NCBI GenBank assembly: GCA_033297205.1
Contig: MU859068.1
Span: 1 to 64,000, forward strand
Source of the DNA: Pseudoneurospora amorphoporcata
Lineage: Eukaryota; Ascomycota; Sordariomycetes; Sordariales; Sordariaceae
Direction: 5' to 3'
DNA: 64,000 nt
Numbering within the stretch: the stretch's first letter is position 1; the number at the start of each line of letters is the position of its first letter. The position numbers and the translations under genes are program-made. Below, piece by piece: positions 50,201 to 61,051 of this stretch. Below the pieces are notes generated by a model, which searched no databases, was not told where the DNA came from, and saw nothing but the letters and a program-made list of their open reading frames with translations.

Positions 50201-51756
50201 CAGGGTTCTCTTTCATGGACGCGGTTGGAATTGTCTTCGGCATGGGAGGTCAAGGCACCACGCAGTGCGGCGAGCTGGCTAAGCAAAGGGATAATTGTGA
50301 CCAGACCCAGGATTGTCCCGCGAGTGCCGCAAATAGTACCAGCGGGCCTGCAGCGCAGTTGGTCTGGAACTCGCTTGTCTGGGTCCATGAGGTTTACCAT
50401 GAGTATTTCATCGCCCTCCACGACGTCGCCGGTGTCATCAACATGGCTCTCGACGACATGGAGAAAACATTTGCGCCAGTTCCACCACCGCCCAATAACA
50501 AGTGGCTATTTCTCCTGATCGATCTCCTTACCCTCGGAACCCTCTCGGTGGCCGGTCCCTTCTTCAACACGATGCTCAAGAGCACCGCATATTTTGCCGT
50601 AAAGGAGGCCTCTTCCGCCTTGGACAACATCAAGGACACCACCATGAACTTGGTTGGCCAGAGCACAACGATCGCTAAGGACGTGCTGCCCAGCAAAGAC
50701 TCTCCATGGACGGCCGAGGCACAGGACAAGTTCTCCAACTACATGGGCCAGGCTATCACCGGCTGGACCAACACCACCGCTCTTGCCCTCAAAAAGGTGT
50801 TCGATGGCAGCGACGAATCGGTTGACCTCCTCGGCAAGGTCATGTCGGATGGCAAGCTCATTCGGGGTTCCGGCGGTACCAACGCCGTGAATAGGGACAA
50901 CGGCGCGACCGAACTGCGGGCCAACATCGCCAAGTCCTTCTTCGGCTACGCCATCCCCAGTCTCTGGCGCGTCTCTAAAACCTATGCTTTTGTCCTCGAC
51001 TCCGGCATCTCCTGCGACACCCCCTACCCGGTCCGCGACTACCTGACTGAGGAGACCATGGACGCCACCGGCTCCTGCGTCGACGGAAGGTGGTACTTCC
51101 TTGTGCACCCCAAGGACGGGTCCAAATTCTCCGCTCCCCCTGGTATCGAGCGCCTCCACGACTTCGGCGGCATCTCCAAGGACGATCTGATCAAGGGCTC
51201 CGTCCGCACATATAACAAAAACGGCCAGAAGAACGGCGGTCTCACCGCCGACCCGCACGACGGCACCACCATCGACAACCTTTTGGACGTCGACATCACC
51301 ACCCCCGGCTACGTCCGGCTTCCCGTCTGCTCTCCCGAGCGCGCCTTCCAGTCCTGGGACACCTCAGACAAGGGATCGTCCGAAAACTACCCGTGCGATT
51401 TTCCGCCCGGCATGAACCACTGCGGCGACTCGACCTTCGAAGGTCGGACCTCCGACGCCAGCCCCCTCGTGGAGGATTGTCTCCAGATCATCAGGAACAT
51501 CCAGGGCGACGCCAGCACGGATTGGACGCCAGGCATCGGCAGTACGAAAGAGATCAAAGCCAATGGATGCACATTCGCCGTGGTCTCAACAGCTGTCAAG
51601 GGCAGTGTCACCTACAAGGTCGGTGGGCAAGATTTGATTGATATCATCAATGAGGCTGTCAACCGATTTGGTGGAGACGGGAAGGTCGGTGCCGAGGGGG
51701 ATATGACGTGCAAGGGTAATGCCGGCCCGCAGCCTGTTCATTGGAGTATTTACTAG
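47298..51756 (+). CDS. killer-toxin-like GH18 chitinase with LysM, CBM18 and Hce2 domains
   Basis: Model: exons 47298-49400 and 49468-51756, 1463 aa. The intron is 67 nt (GTAATT donor, GCTAAC branch site, ACTCAG acceptor), phase 0, joining YDLHGQ-WDANNGYSQEG. Order: signal peptide (1 to about 25), an N-terminal region of unknown function, LysM 1 (about 306-350), LysM 2 (about 370-415), CBM18/hevein-type domain (about 450-495; CCNIWGQCG), and GH18 catalytic domain (about 515-870). The active-site motif DGVDIDWE has its catalytic Glu at about residue 628, and YGRSFEM is conserved. A long C-terminal part follows, with a hydrophobic stretch near 1046 and a terminal Hce2 (ECP2-like) domain (about 1353-1463). 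This is the subgroup C fungal chitinase layout, which resembles the chitin-cleaving subunit of yeast killer toxin. It hydrolyses beta-1,4-GlcNAc chains outside the cell. Confidence 0.93.
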
Positions 51757-52428
51757 ACGGCCTAGGTGCACCGTGGGTGTATGCTCGTCTGGATGATAAT
51801 CGTTCATGGCAGCCCCATACATATATACATGGGTGTGAAGTTTAGACTACTTGTGATCTTCATCACTCTTCTTTTTGTTGGTTGTTTTAGTTAGGTAGTA
51901 TATTTTATTTGGTAGACTAATACCATTTTCTTGCGTCACTTTTTGTCCCTCGTCCTTCTACCTCGCCTCGCCTTCTTTCGACCCTCTGGTTTGTCGTACT
52001 TAATTGCTTACCCAAGTTTCGATATGAGATCTCTTCCCTGTACAAGGAGTTAGAATGGAGCACAAGGCTTGGAATCCACTCGTATCCTGGTGATCGCAAG
52101 GTGAAGCCGGAAAGAGGTGGCGTTTACTGTTGACAATGTCTAGACGGTGAGGGCGTCGTCAACTCGTGCCCGTCATGCGTCTTCGCTCTGACCTCGATCT
52201 CGTCCCTTTGCAACAACAGGTAAAATACCGCCCGCCTATAGTAGAAGGAGGAGATATACAACAGAGGGCTCTCCAGAAAAATATCTGGACGTCGTCATGG
52301 CGCTTTCATCTTCAATGTATCTTGCTTGTATGGAATCGTGTATTGAGACACCTCGTCGATTATTAGAGAAAGGTTAACAAAGGGGCTTTTTAAAGGATAG
52401 GCGTCTGGACTTGGTTCTCGCGTGCGTA
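51757..52428. other. chitinase 3' flank, no supported gene
   Basis: AT-rich 3' UTR-like sequence followed by nothing recognisable up to the left end of MITE copy 2. Confidence 0.5.
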
Positions 52429-52661
52429 CAATTTAATATTGGTTTGTTTGTTAGCTCGAAATCTCCAGTCAACTTCCTTAAGCGTTTTGATATCTTAATG
52501 ATTCATTTCGTTCAATAATCAAGGCGTATCTTACCTTATATGTACTGTTTTCGGAGTTTAATATACGATATTGATCTTTATCAGAACCTTTTTGAACCGT
52601 ACAGAGCTATTTGCGTCTATAAGAGAGGAGATCTTGTCTAGTAGACTAGGCGTACTGAACT

Positions 52662-53914
52662 TGTAACGGCTGGTGCCATCTGGGTATAAGCCAGTCGTCA
52701 AGGTTCCTGGAAGGCATGGGTTCCATTCACGAAGGCTGGACCTTGTTCACGAAAGTTGACTTCCATTCACCAAACCTCTAAGGTTCTAACCTGGTTTCTG
52801 GAAGTCCGGGTATAAAACCTAGGCCTCTCGTTCGAGCCATCCCTTCTAGTAATGTTACGTATAGGGAAGGATACGTACGTGTTACGAACTTAAGTGATGA
52901 CACGGGCCCACCGAACCATCGGGAACATAACAGTCACGTGAAGGCTGGGCAATAAAACCCTACCAGGGGTAAGAGCCAGGATCAGAGCAAGGAGGGCTCA
53001 TAACTGCCAAGACAGGCTCATGAGCCAGAAAGGAGCTCATGAGCCAGGAAGAAGCTCATGAGCCAGGAAGAAGCCCATGAGCCAGAAAGGAGCTCATGAG
53101 CCAGGAAGGAGCTCATGAGCCAGAAAGGAGCTCATGAGCCAGAAAGGAGCTCATGAGCCAGAAAGGAGCTCATGAGCCAGGAAGAAGCTCATGAGCCAAG
53201 CTACGACCAATGAGCCAGATGCATGTAACTAGAAGGCACCAAGGTATAAAAGGACGACTGGAGAACTCAGATTGTTAGATAGTTCTGCAGTAGTCAACAG
53301 ATCATCATCATTGAGACTAGTATAACGCTACCATACTTGTCGTGAACCTTTTGGCTTCACCGAACGTCTTCTGATAGGCTTCACCTTCAGCTATCGCATT
53401 TAGGCAGATCAGACTGCCGTTCGTCACAGTACGAAGTGCAAAGACTATACTACCTAACTACCTAATCTGTACAAAAGATAAGAAGTTGAAGAGGGAAGGA
53501 AAATTAGAAAGGATAGTTCGAACGAGAGGCCTAGGTTTTATACCCGGAATTCTAAAAATTAGTCTAGAATCTTAGAGGTTTGGTGAATGAAAACCTGGTA
53601 AATGGAAGCCAACCTTCGTGAATAAGGTCCAGCCTTCGTGAATGGAACTCATGCCTTCTAAGAACCTTAACGACTGGCTTATACCCAGAGGGTGTGACGG
53701 TTCTGGTTCTGGGTGTCACATGTCAGCTGTTAAGGTTCTCATTGTCACATGGGAAGGTGTCACCTACGAGGGTATAAAACCCAGAGCTCGTATCCTACCT
53801 TCCTATGGGGAACTCTTCCCTCTTCAACTTCTTGTCTTTAGTCCAAGATAATCAAAGCGGTACACACTCCGTTGCCCTCTGGTTACGCCGTGACAGAGGG
53901 CACCAGCCGTCACA
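52662..53914. mobile_element. 1.25-kb LTR-retroelement-like insertion
   Basis: Begins TGTAACGGCTGGTGCC and ends with the near-complement GGCACCAGCCGTCACA, so it has TG...CA ends, and it is flanked by a 5-bp duplication GAACT (52657-52661, 53915-53919). The uninterrupted MITE at 46148 provides the empty-site comparison. About 200 bp at the left end recurs in inverted orientation near the right end (about 53500-53700), including a GGGTATAAAACC promoter-like block. A third TATA block lies at about 53770. There are no reverse transcriptase or gag frames, so it is non-autonomous: a solo or composite LTR, or a small TRIM-like element. Confidence 0.75.
53014..53198. repeat. 20-bp minisatellite (GCTCATGAGCCAGRAAGRA-type)
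   Basis: About nine tandem copies of a 20-bp unit containing the palindrome CTCATGAG, inside the LTR-like insertion. Confidence 0.93.
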
Positions 53915-54015
53915 GAACTAATAAATAAACTAGTATTAGATTGTATACACAAGTTCTTTCTTAGTTTGTTGCTCGTAGTGAAAAAGTGAAGGATCGTATA
54001 ACTGATGAAATGGGA

Positions 54016-54066
54016 GATATATATATATATATATATATATAAGATAAAAAAAAAAAAAAAAAAAAG
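54016..54066. repeat. (TA)n followed by poly(A)
   Basis: About 13 TA units and then an A run of about 19. Confidence 0.95.
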
Positions 54067-54288
54067 AAGAAGCAAAATAGTTTCCAACACAGACTTCTTC
54101 TTTCTCTTTTGCCCCCGAAACCTTTTACTTCACTGACACATCTTTCGTCATCCACCTCTTCCCCCCTCATATCCCCCAACCAAAAGCCCATCGTCTACCT
54201 ATCCAAGCGGCCTCGTTTGCCCAGACCCTCTCTCAACATATTGTATGTAGTATAGCGCCGCCATCACAGAATGGCTTTTCCCTGTTGC

Positions 54289-56714
54289 TTACTGGCTGTA
54301 AAAAGGTTCTGTAGATTTTGGCTCCTTTTCACCATTCCCACATGCTTCTTTTTTTCTTTTCTTTTTTTTCTTGTTTTTGGGGGCCTGATCATGCTTCATG
54401 AAATACCACCCACTTTTTGACTGAAAAGATTTCTTCAGATAAACCTTTTTACTTGGCGGGTTTTTCCTCTTCCTCCAGGGATTTTTGGGTTTGTGGTGCA
54501 TAATCGACCGACCTCTTCTTTGTGAGCCGGCCGCTGATGGTTCTTTCCACCGTTTGGTTGGCGATGCTTCTTGTGGTGGAATATCCACTGCTGGTGCTTG
54601 GTCCAGCTGGAATTGCATCAGCTGGTATTGCTTCCACTGACGTTGCTTCCTCCTGCAATGCATCCTCTGATACCGAAACTTTTGGTAACCGATTCTCTGG
54701 TAACGCCGCTGGTGATGCTTCCTCTGAGTCTGGTAACATTTTCCCCAATGTCGAAGTCGTCCTTGCCGTGCATACCGAATCGGTAAGCAATGAAAACCGG
54801 ACGGTTTGAGAGACTCTGCATCATGACTGATTGATCCATCCAGCGCTTGACTCTTGTGCATTTCTTTCTCTATCCAAGCACGCTCGATAGGCAGTGTCTC
54901 GAGCGGAATCCCCTGCTGCTTCATCAGCATTCGGTATACTTTTTGATGAGCTTGTGAACCACGCTTAAGAACCAGCTCGAACAATCTCTGCAAGCTGGCT
55001 TTGGCAATGCCCGCTTTGTCCTTATGACGGTGCACTACCCTCGCGCATTTTTCCTGGAGCGCTTTCACAGCGGGAAGCAAAGACCCCCTTGAGAAACATG
55101 CCTCCTTTATGAGACTTGAAATAAGTCTGATGGCAGTTTGCTCGTCCTGATGTCTGTAGTCACAGTAGACATAAGTTTCCCCGGTCTGAGAATGGGAGAC
55201 ATTGGCTAAATGTTCGATAACCATAGAAGGTAAGATCGGTTTCCCCGCTGCTGGGATGCCTTCGCAGAACAGCACCTTCACATCCCCATCTCTCCATGTG
55301 TAGTATTTGGTCGAGTTGAGGAACCAGGTGCCGGTGCCTGGTTGTCGTTCATCCCGAGAAAGACTGTGATGTGGTCCAAATTGTATGTCTGTAAGCCAGT
55401 CAAGCACCCTCGACTTTTCGTTCTGTTTTTGGCTAGAATCGACAGTAGCCCAAATAGCATTCACAGTTCTTGCTATTGTGTCAAGTATCTCACAGACTGG
55501 TTTGAGGTCAGGATATATTCGAACACTAAGCTATAATGGTGTCAAGTTGCGGAAAAGAAATGTGGATGTGCCGCGCACGATGACGATCAGCTGAGGGGAA
55601 TATAGAAATCTGGGGAAACTCAAAGTACGAGCGAGCTCTGGCCAGACACCCATACTGATGTCGTGTAAGGAGGTAACTCGGATAAACGTGGCTGACCTTT
55701 ACTGAGAGTATTCTTGAGCTCAGGTAAATCCCTTGCTGCTCGTTCTCGACGAACATCTGCCGGTTGGACTACTTCCAGAAGCTCCTTTGCGTAGGCAGCA
55801 GCAACAGCAGCCGCGTACTCCTCCCATATCTTATTATCATGCGAGTCTGCATAGTCACAAATTCCCCGTATGACAAGGCAAGGGAAGCTGTTCATCAATC
55901 CCGCTGCATGCAACTCAAGGCAGAGTACGCGGCCGCCGAGGTCATTGTCGAGCCGGTCACGGACCATGGCACTTTTGATGAGTTGGTTGCCAGAGGCGAT
56001 CAGCCCGTAGTGTATCTCCATTGGCCGCAGCTTCCTCGTGATAATCTTAGACGTATCACAACCGTTGCAACCATCCGCTCTGCCTGTTTCGTTGTGCGCA
56101 CAGTCGGGTGCGAACAACACGTCCTTGAGAGAGCCAGATCGGAGGTATTTGGAGGCAAATTTCGGGTTGGTTGTCTCCAGCTCCTTGAAGAATTCTGGGA
56201 TTCGAGATCCCTCCAAGTCATGCTCAGTTACAAGTTGGTTCAATGCTGTGAGTAGGGCGACGGGCGGTCTGTTCAAGGAGCCTGTCCGCTTGAAGGTAGT
56301 GGCACCCTGGTGCTGTAAAGCCTTCCCCATGTCCCACTGAACCACGCCAGGAAAGTGATCTGTAGGCACGCTCACGACAACATCTCCGAGGCGGACATCA
56401 TGCTTGGGTATACCGCTGCCAATACCAACCAGCAATCCGAATCTGATTGATGGAAACGTGGACAGCATCCGGGCAACCACAGTTGCTGCTGCATTTGTGC
56501 CGGTTTCGCCCATCGGGAGGCAGGCAATGACGATGTTGTGCCCGCTTATTGAACCCAGGATATAGGAATTGGTGTCGTTTGCTGCTTTTGGCAGAGGACC
56601 ATGACGGACATCCAGCATGGCCGCTGCTGCTGTCTGTTCTTTGGCGAGTGCGCAAATCCAGCCTATGGTATATTCTCTATGGGACCTGGGGTTACCAGTC
56701 CGTTCGGTTGCCAT
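54289..56714 (-). CDS. NLR-like protein: PNP_UDP domain plus degenerate NACHT
   Basis: Model: exons 56714-55656 and 55530-54289, 766 aa. The 125-nt intron (GTATGG donor, CTTGAC branch-like site, ATTATAG acceptor) is phase 0. Residues about 15-335 form a purine/uridine-phosphorylase-type N-terminal domain (YTIGWICALAKEQTAAAAML, GLLVGIGSGIP, VRLGDVVVSVP, IRGICDYADSHDNKIWEEYAAAVAAAYAKELL). A NACHT-like region starts near 400, with a P-loop GIPAAGKP around 442-449 and YVYCDYRHQDEQTA. In working NTPases the Lys is followed by Thr/Ser; here it is Pro. The NACHT part is short, and the tail from about 600 is extremely basic with no repeats. PNP-NACHT proteins belong to the fungal NLR repertoire used in non-self recognition. 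It could be a decayed gene. Confidence 0.7.
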
Positions 56715-58265
56715 CTTGTCGAGAACCGGTCCGGCCGGTTACGGGAGCGTGTGAGAGACGCAAAGAGGAAGAGACCAAACGAGATTGTTGTAACAATGGT
56801 TGAGAACAAAAGCCGCAAAGGGGTCTGCCTGCAAGTCTGTTCAAAATCGGTGGGTGATGAACTGAGAAAGTAGAACTAAATCGGAAAGACCCCGAGTGAC
56901 TTGGAGAAGTGAGGCTTTAGCGAAGTACTGTAATGATTTCACCAGTTAACGCACAGCCGACAAGACATCCTCACACGTAAATACTTTCGATGGGATGCAT
57001 ACCTTGGGTGCGAACAAGCGTCCATCTGCCCCTATACAAGAGACTTCGGTACAAATCGCTTGTGAAGTTGTCGAGTTGTCTGTTCATGCCTGCTACTCGG
57101 GGGCTTTAGTAGATCTTGACAGTTTTTAGCTCATGTAGCCTGATGGAGCCCCAAGGTTGCATCTTTGCACAGCCATGGTGCCTATAATGGAGTATTGCTA
57201 TTGGACACCACTGAAAAGGTCGGTTTCATGGGGTGAAGGAGCGCATTGCAACGATGAAGGAAACGCCGTGGCGAGAACTTTGATCGCTCGGTCAGGTATC
57301 TGAGGATCGATGGGCAAATGTTGGGCGGAAAAGGTGATTGAAGAGTGGCGGGGTCATTGTTGAATGAGGAGATTTGAGAACTTAAGAGCTTCAAACCGTG
57401 TTCTTCCCGACCAGCCTTCTCTTCGTTCCACACACATCGCAAGGTAAAGAAACCCCACCTTTCAGGCACGAACATCCGGAGAATGAAACGAAAAAAGGTA
57501 AAACGTATCGTTAACCAAAACTTGGCTGGGTATATAGTCCCATTCTATTGTAGCGCAGTTATTTGACCCGCTAACACGCCACCGCTCTAGCAATGGCAAC
57601 GAAACTTCAAATGTCGCTCTAGTAACTGCGTGGTCCCGAAATTGATGTGAACAGGGCTAGTAAGCAGAAGCACATGAGGTGCTAGCATTGAAAAACAACC
57701 ACGTTTTGAAGACAGCAGTTTCCGCGCGTCAATTTTGACATTTGAAGGTGCCCGCTGTCGAAGCTTCACCAGGTGGCTACCGTTTTGACCCCTATTGGTT
57801 GCGGACTTGGCAACATACATAGGCTTAACAAGGAGAAGACGAAATGTAGGCATCAAGTGGTTGGAAAAACTTGGCGGATCCTATACTTCTATCTAACTTT
57901 CTTCAGTGCTCGGTATATCTTCCTGGCACTCATCTAGTTTAGTAACACAGAATCGATATCATGAATCGAAGCGCCACCTACTCTTGTGGCAATACGAGAT
58001 ACGCCTTTGTGAAGAGTCCCGCAATAACTTGAAATGCAAGCGAGCCAGTCCCTCGAAAGAAAAAGAGGTGACCGCCCTGGTATTTTCGTGCCTCCTTCAC
58101 CAACTATCACCTCAGCCATCTGATATCCACTCGTTCGCCTATCCATTCCACGACGCCCACGGATCAAGTAAAATGGGCATAGTCTCGATGCCGTCTGTCT
58201 CAAAAGCCCGACTTCGCTCCCGTCTAGGCGGGACAAAAACGCCGTATAGAGGTTCTTTTCAACTT
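56715..58265. other. intergenic, no supported gene
   Basis: Promoter side of the PNP-NACHT gene and 3' flank of the nucleoporin gene. The minus-strand frames at 57182-57475 and 57587-57856 lack motifs. Confidence 0.5.
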
Positions 58266-59978
58266 TTACTCGTCGGAAAGTTCCTTCTGTATGAGGTCCA
58301 TAAGGTTCTTGAAGGCGGTAGCGTTGGCCTCGCTCAGCTGTACACAGTCATGGGTTTAGCATGGTCCCTTCGAACATACACTCGGAACATGATCCCACGT
58401 ACCTTAACCTGCACCTGTCTCGGCTCCGTACCCTCAAACGCCGTAAACAGCACATATGCTGCCTTGAGCTTCTTAGTCACAACAAACGTCATTGCCGGTA
58501 CAATCGCCGTGTTGAGAATCACACGGAGGGTATGGTCTTGGCGCATAACGAGACGGACACTCTTGCGGCCGCCACCGCCGCCGGCCTCTCCATCACCACT
58601 GTCCTCTACCAGCGCTGAGGCGTCGAAGGAAGTAGAGTCCCAGTTGCCGTTGTGATCTCGCTCAACGCTCGCTCTGGGCACGTTGACTTTGAGCATGCCG
58701 GCCCCCCTCTCCTTCCAGCCGACACCCTTCTCCATAACGAAGATCTTGGCGCGCACCGCTAGTAGCGTGGCATCCTCGCCCTCGCCGTCATCGACAACGA
58801 CTAATCGCAAGTTAGCATTACCGCACAGAATAATGCGACTCAAATGTCCCAGATCACTCAAACTTACCCTTTCGCAACTTTAGCTTCTTCTCTTCCTCCG
58901 CCGCAGTCTTAGCCTCATCGTTCTCGCCCTCCTTCTCCTCGTTCGACCCCGCATCCTCCTTATCGTTATCACCCTCTTCTTCGCTTTCTTCCGCGTCACT
59001 CTCTGGGGCACCAAAAGGCTTGGCAGGCTTGCTGCTCGTCAAAGTGTCGCCGGGCTTTCCACCGAAACTTGTAAGCTTGGCGCCACCAAGCGCACCGCTT
59101 CCGAAACCGCTAGAAAACCCGCCGCCGAACACGGAGCCGGTGCTGGCGCTGTTAAAGCCGGCAAATGGCGATGGTGCCGCAGCGGAGCTGCCGAAGCTGA
59201 GCTTGAGTGGCGCGGGAGCCGCTGATGTGGTGGAAGCGCCGAGAGTACCGAAGGGAGACGCGGATCCCGAGTTTGTAGAGCCGAAAAGGCTGGGGGCAGC
59301 AGAACCACCTAGGGCGCCGAAGGGAGAGGTTGTAGAGCTGGCGAGCTTGGCGAAGCCAGACTGGGCGAAAGCGGAGGATGATGTTTGGGCCTTTTCTTCG
59401 GTCGAGGGCTTGACTTCTGCTGCTGGCTCGGCGGGCTTCGAAGTCGTGTCGGTGGTGGTTGTCTCGACAGCTGCTGAGGTAGTGGTCTCCTGATGGCGGT
59501 CGGGTTAGTCGAGTCACAACTAGCATGTGCTTGTGAAATGGCCCACCTTGACTCCGTCATCCGACGATGTTGTCTCGTCGCGCGCACGCTTCTTCTCCGG
59601 CTCGGACCTGTCTGTCCTACTCTGGGTCGCGGTGGACTTGGCTTCCTCTGTGGAAGCCTTGTCCCCGGATTGAGCGTCGTTCGCGTCCTTGCTCTCGTCA
59701 AGCTCGTCGTGCGCTCGCTTCTTCTTGGGAGACGAGACGTGCTCCTTCATCTCGGTGTCTTTGTCGTCGCCAATTGCAGGCTCTGGGGTCGCCCTCTTCG
59801 ATCCTGCTGTAGGGGTGCCACTGTCTGATGCGCTATCTTGGGCTACAGCGGGGCCTTGCTCGGATATGGAGGTGTGCTTCAGTTCGCGGCGGGCGGCCGT
59901 GGTCTCGGCGTCTTCCTTGGCGACTGGCGCGACGACGGGGTCCGTGGTGTCGGCCTGGTTTAGCGTCGGGTCGGCCAT
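58266..59978 (-). CDS. FG-repeat nucleoporin with RanBP1 domain (Nup2/Yrb2/Hba1 type)
   Basis: Model of four exons: 59978-59547, 59489-58868, 58800-58403, 58337-58266; 507 aa. Introns of 57, 67 and 65 nt have consensus ends and all keep frame. The N-terminal third is acidic and Ser/Thr-rich with two basic clusters (SPKKKRAHDE, EPEKKRARDE) that look like nuclear localisation signals. The middle has FG/SPFG motifs (FGALGGS, SLFGS, SPFGTLG, FGGGFSSGFG). After a very acidic linker, about residues 345-505 form a Ran-binding domain (RAKIFVMEKGVGWKERGAGMLKVN, VRLVMRQDHTLRVILNTAI). Such proteins bind Ran-GTP at the nuclear pore or in the nucleus and assist export. The start MADPTLNQ is chosen because the upstream open frame reads like 5' UTR. 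Confidence 0.9.
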
Positions 59979-61051
59979 GATGTCAGAGGTGTCTGATGGA
60001 TCGCGGGGTTTGCTGATGTGGTGGCCAAAGTGAGGAGGAGGGCTGTGACAGCAAACTGACAAATCGCCAACGAAGCTTGGTGTTGCAAAGGGGACCAGGC
60101 TAGACGCGGCGGTAGGCAACGGATACAAATGAGTAGCAAGGATGAGAAACGAGAAGATGTCGGTTTCGGAAGATTTACCAATACCAGACAAGAAGAGCAA
60201 GAGCAAAAAAAAAGAGAAAGTGGCAGCGACGAGAGTTTGGTGTGAAGCGGATCCGAAATCGAACGTCTGGCGTCCCCTCCCGAAAATGGAGTACACCACT
60301 CAGGCTCAGCAGGGGGCGGGTAGAAGCACAGGGCAGGGCGGGCAGTTGGGGCCCTCCGCGCGCTTCGCTACCTACAGTGGTTGGTCACAACCTAAGGTTA
60401 TTTCCACAGCCTGTGAGCGGGTTCAGCGTGGACTTTTGCGCGATACAACCTTAACTGCCCCCGGAACCTCACCTCAACCTGATTCCCTTCACAATGATGG
60501 GTACCTATGTCCCTCCAGCCGGAAGTGAATGTTTCTTCACTTGCGGTCATGCCAGGACTTGTACCCGCGATGGGACAAAGCCTTGGTTGGGTGACAATAC
60601 CTAATCGATTTCGCAGCCTGGTCAGAACTCAACCTCATCACTCTGCGTTGGACAGAAACGCGGCGCGCCTCGGCACCTGCCACACATGCTGCGGGGAACT
60701 TTTCATCACGTCAGTCAATGCAGTGACAGGGCAGAACGCAACCATCATGAGCATCGAGGCAACTGAAGTAACAGCAGCCACCATATGATTCCGTCTATAC
60801 TCACGAGACATCAAACATTAAACAAAGAAATATCTTGGTGGCTTGCTCTAAAGACCAAATCGGCTTGTGAACAAAGACCACGGGAGATTGGACATCTCGG
60901 AATAGCGCCAAGCACCAGACCAAATATTGTCTTCCGGGTTCCACGTTACCACAGCAACCACCTGCCGCAGCATTTCGCCCAGCGCTCATTCACGTCATTA
61001 AGCATTACCCATAAACACCCAAAGAAACTCCTGACCACAAACGAAAGCCCG
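59979..61051. other. nucleoporin promoter and 3' flank of the membrane-protein gene
   Basis: No supported gene. An open frame continues upstream of the nucleoporin ATG to 60299 but has no coding character. Confidence 0.5.

Larger units (their letters stand above)
52429..53943. mobile_element. MITE copy 2, interrupted by an LTR-like insertion
   Basis: The left 233 bp (52429-52661) and right 29 bp (53915-53943) match the copy at 46148-46405 and are TA-flanked. The copy is split by the element at 52662-53914. Most differences from copy 1 are C-to-T or G-to-A; for example its right terminus reads AATAAATAAACTAG where copy 1 has AACAAACAAACCAG. Confidence 0.85.

Noticed and set aside
52662..53914. 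DNA transposon with terminal inverted repeats
   Set aside because: The ends are inverted repeats, but the 5-bp target duplication and TG...CA termini fit an LTR-type integration better than hAT (8 bp), Mutator (9 bp) or mariner (TA).
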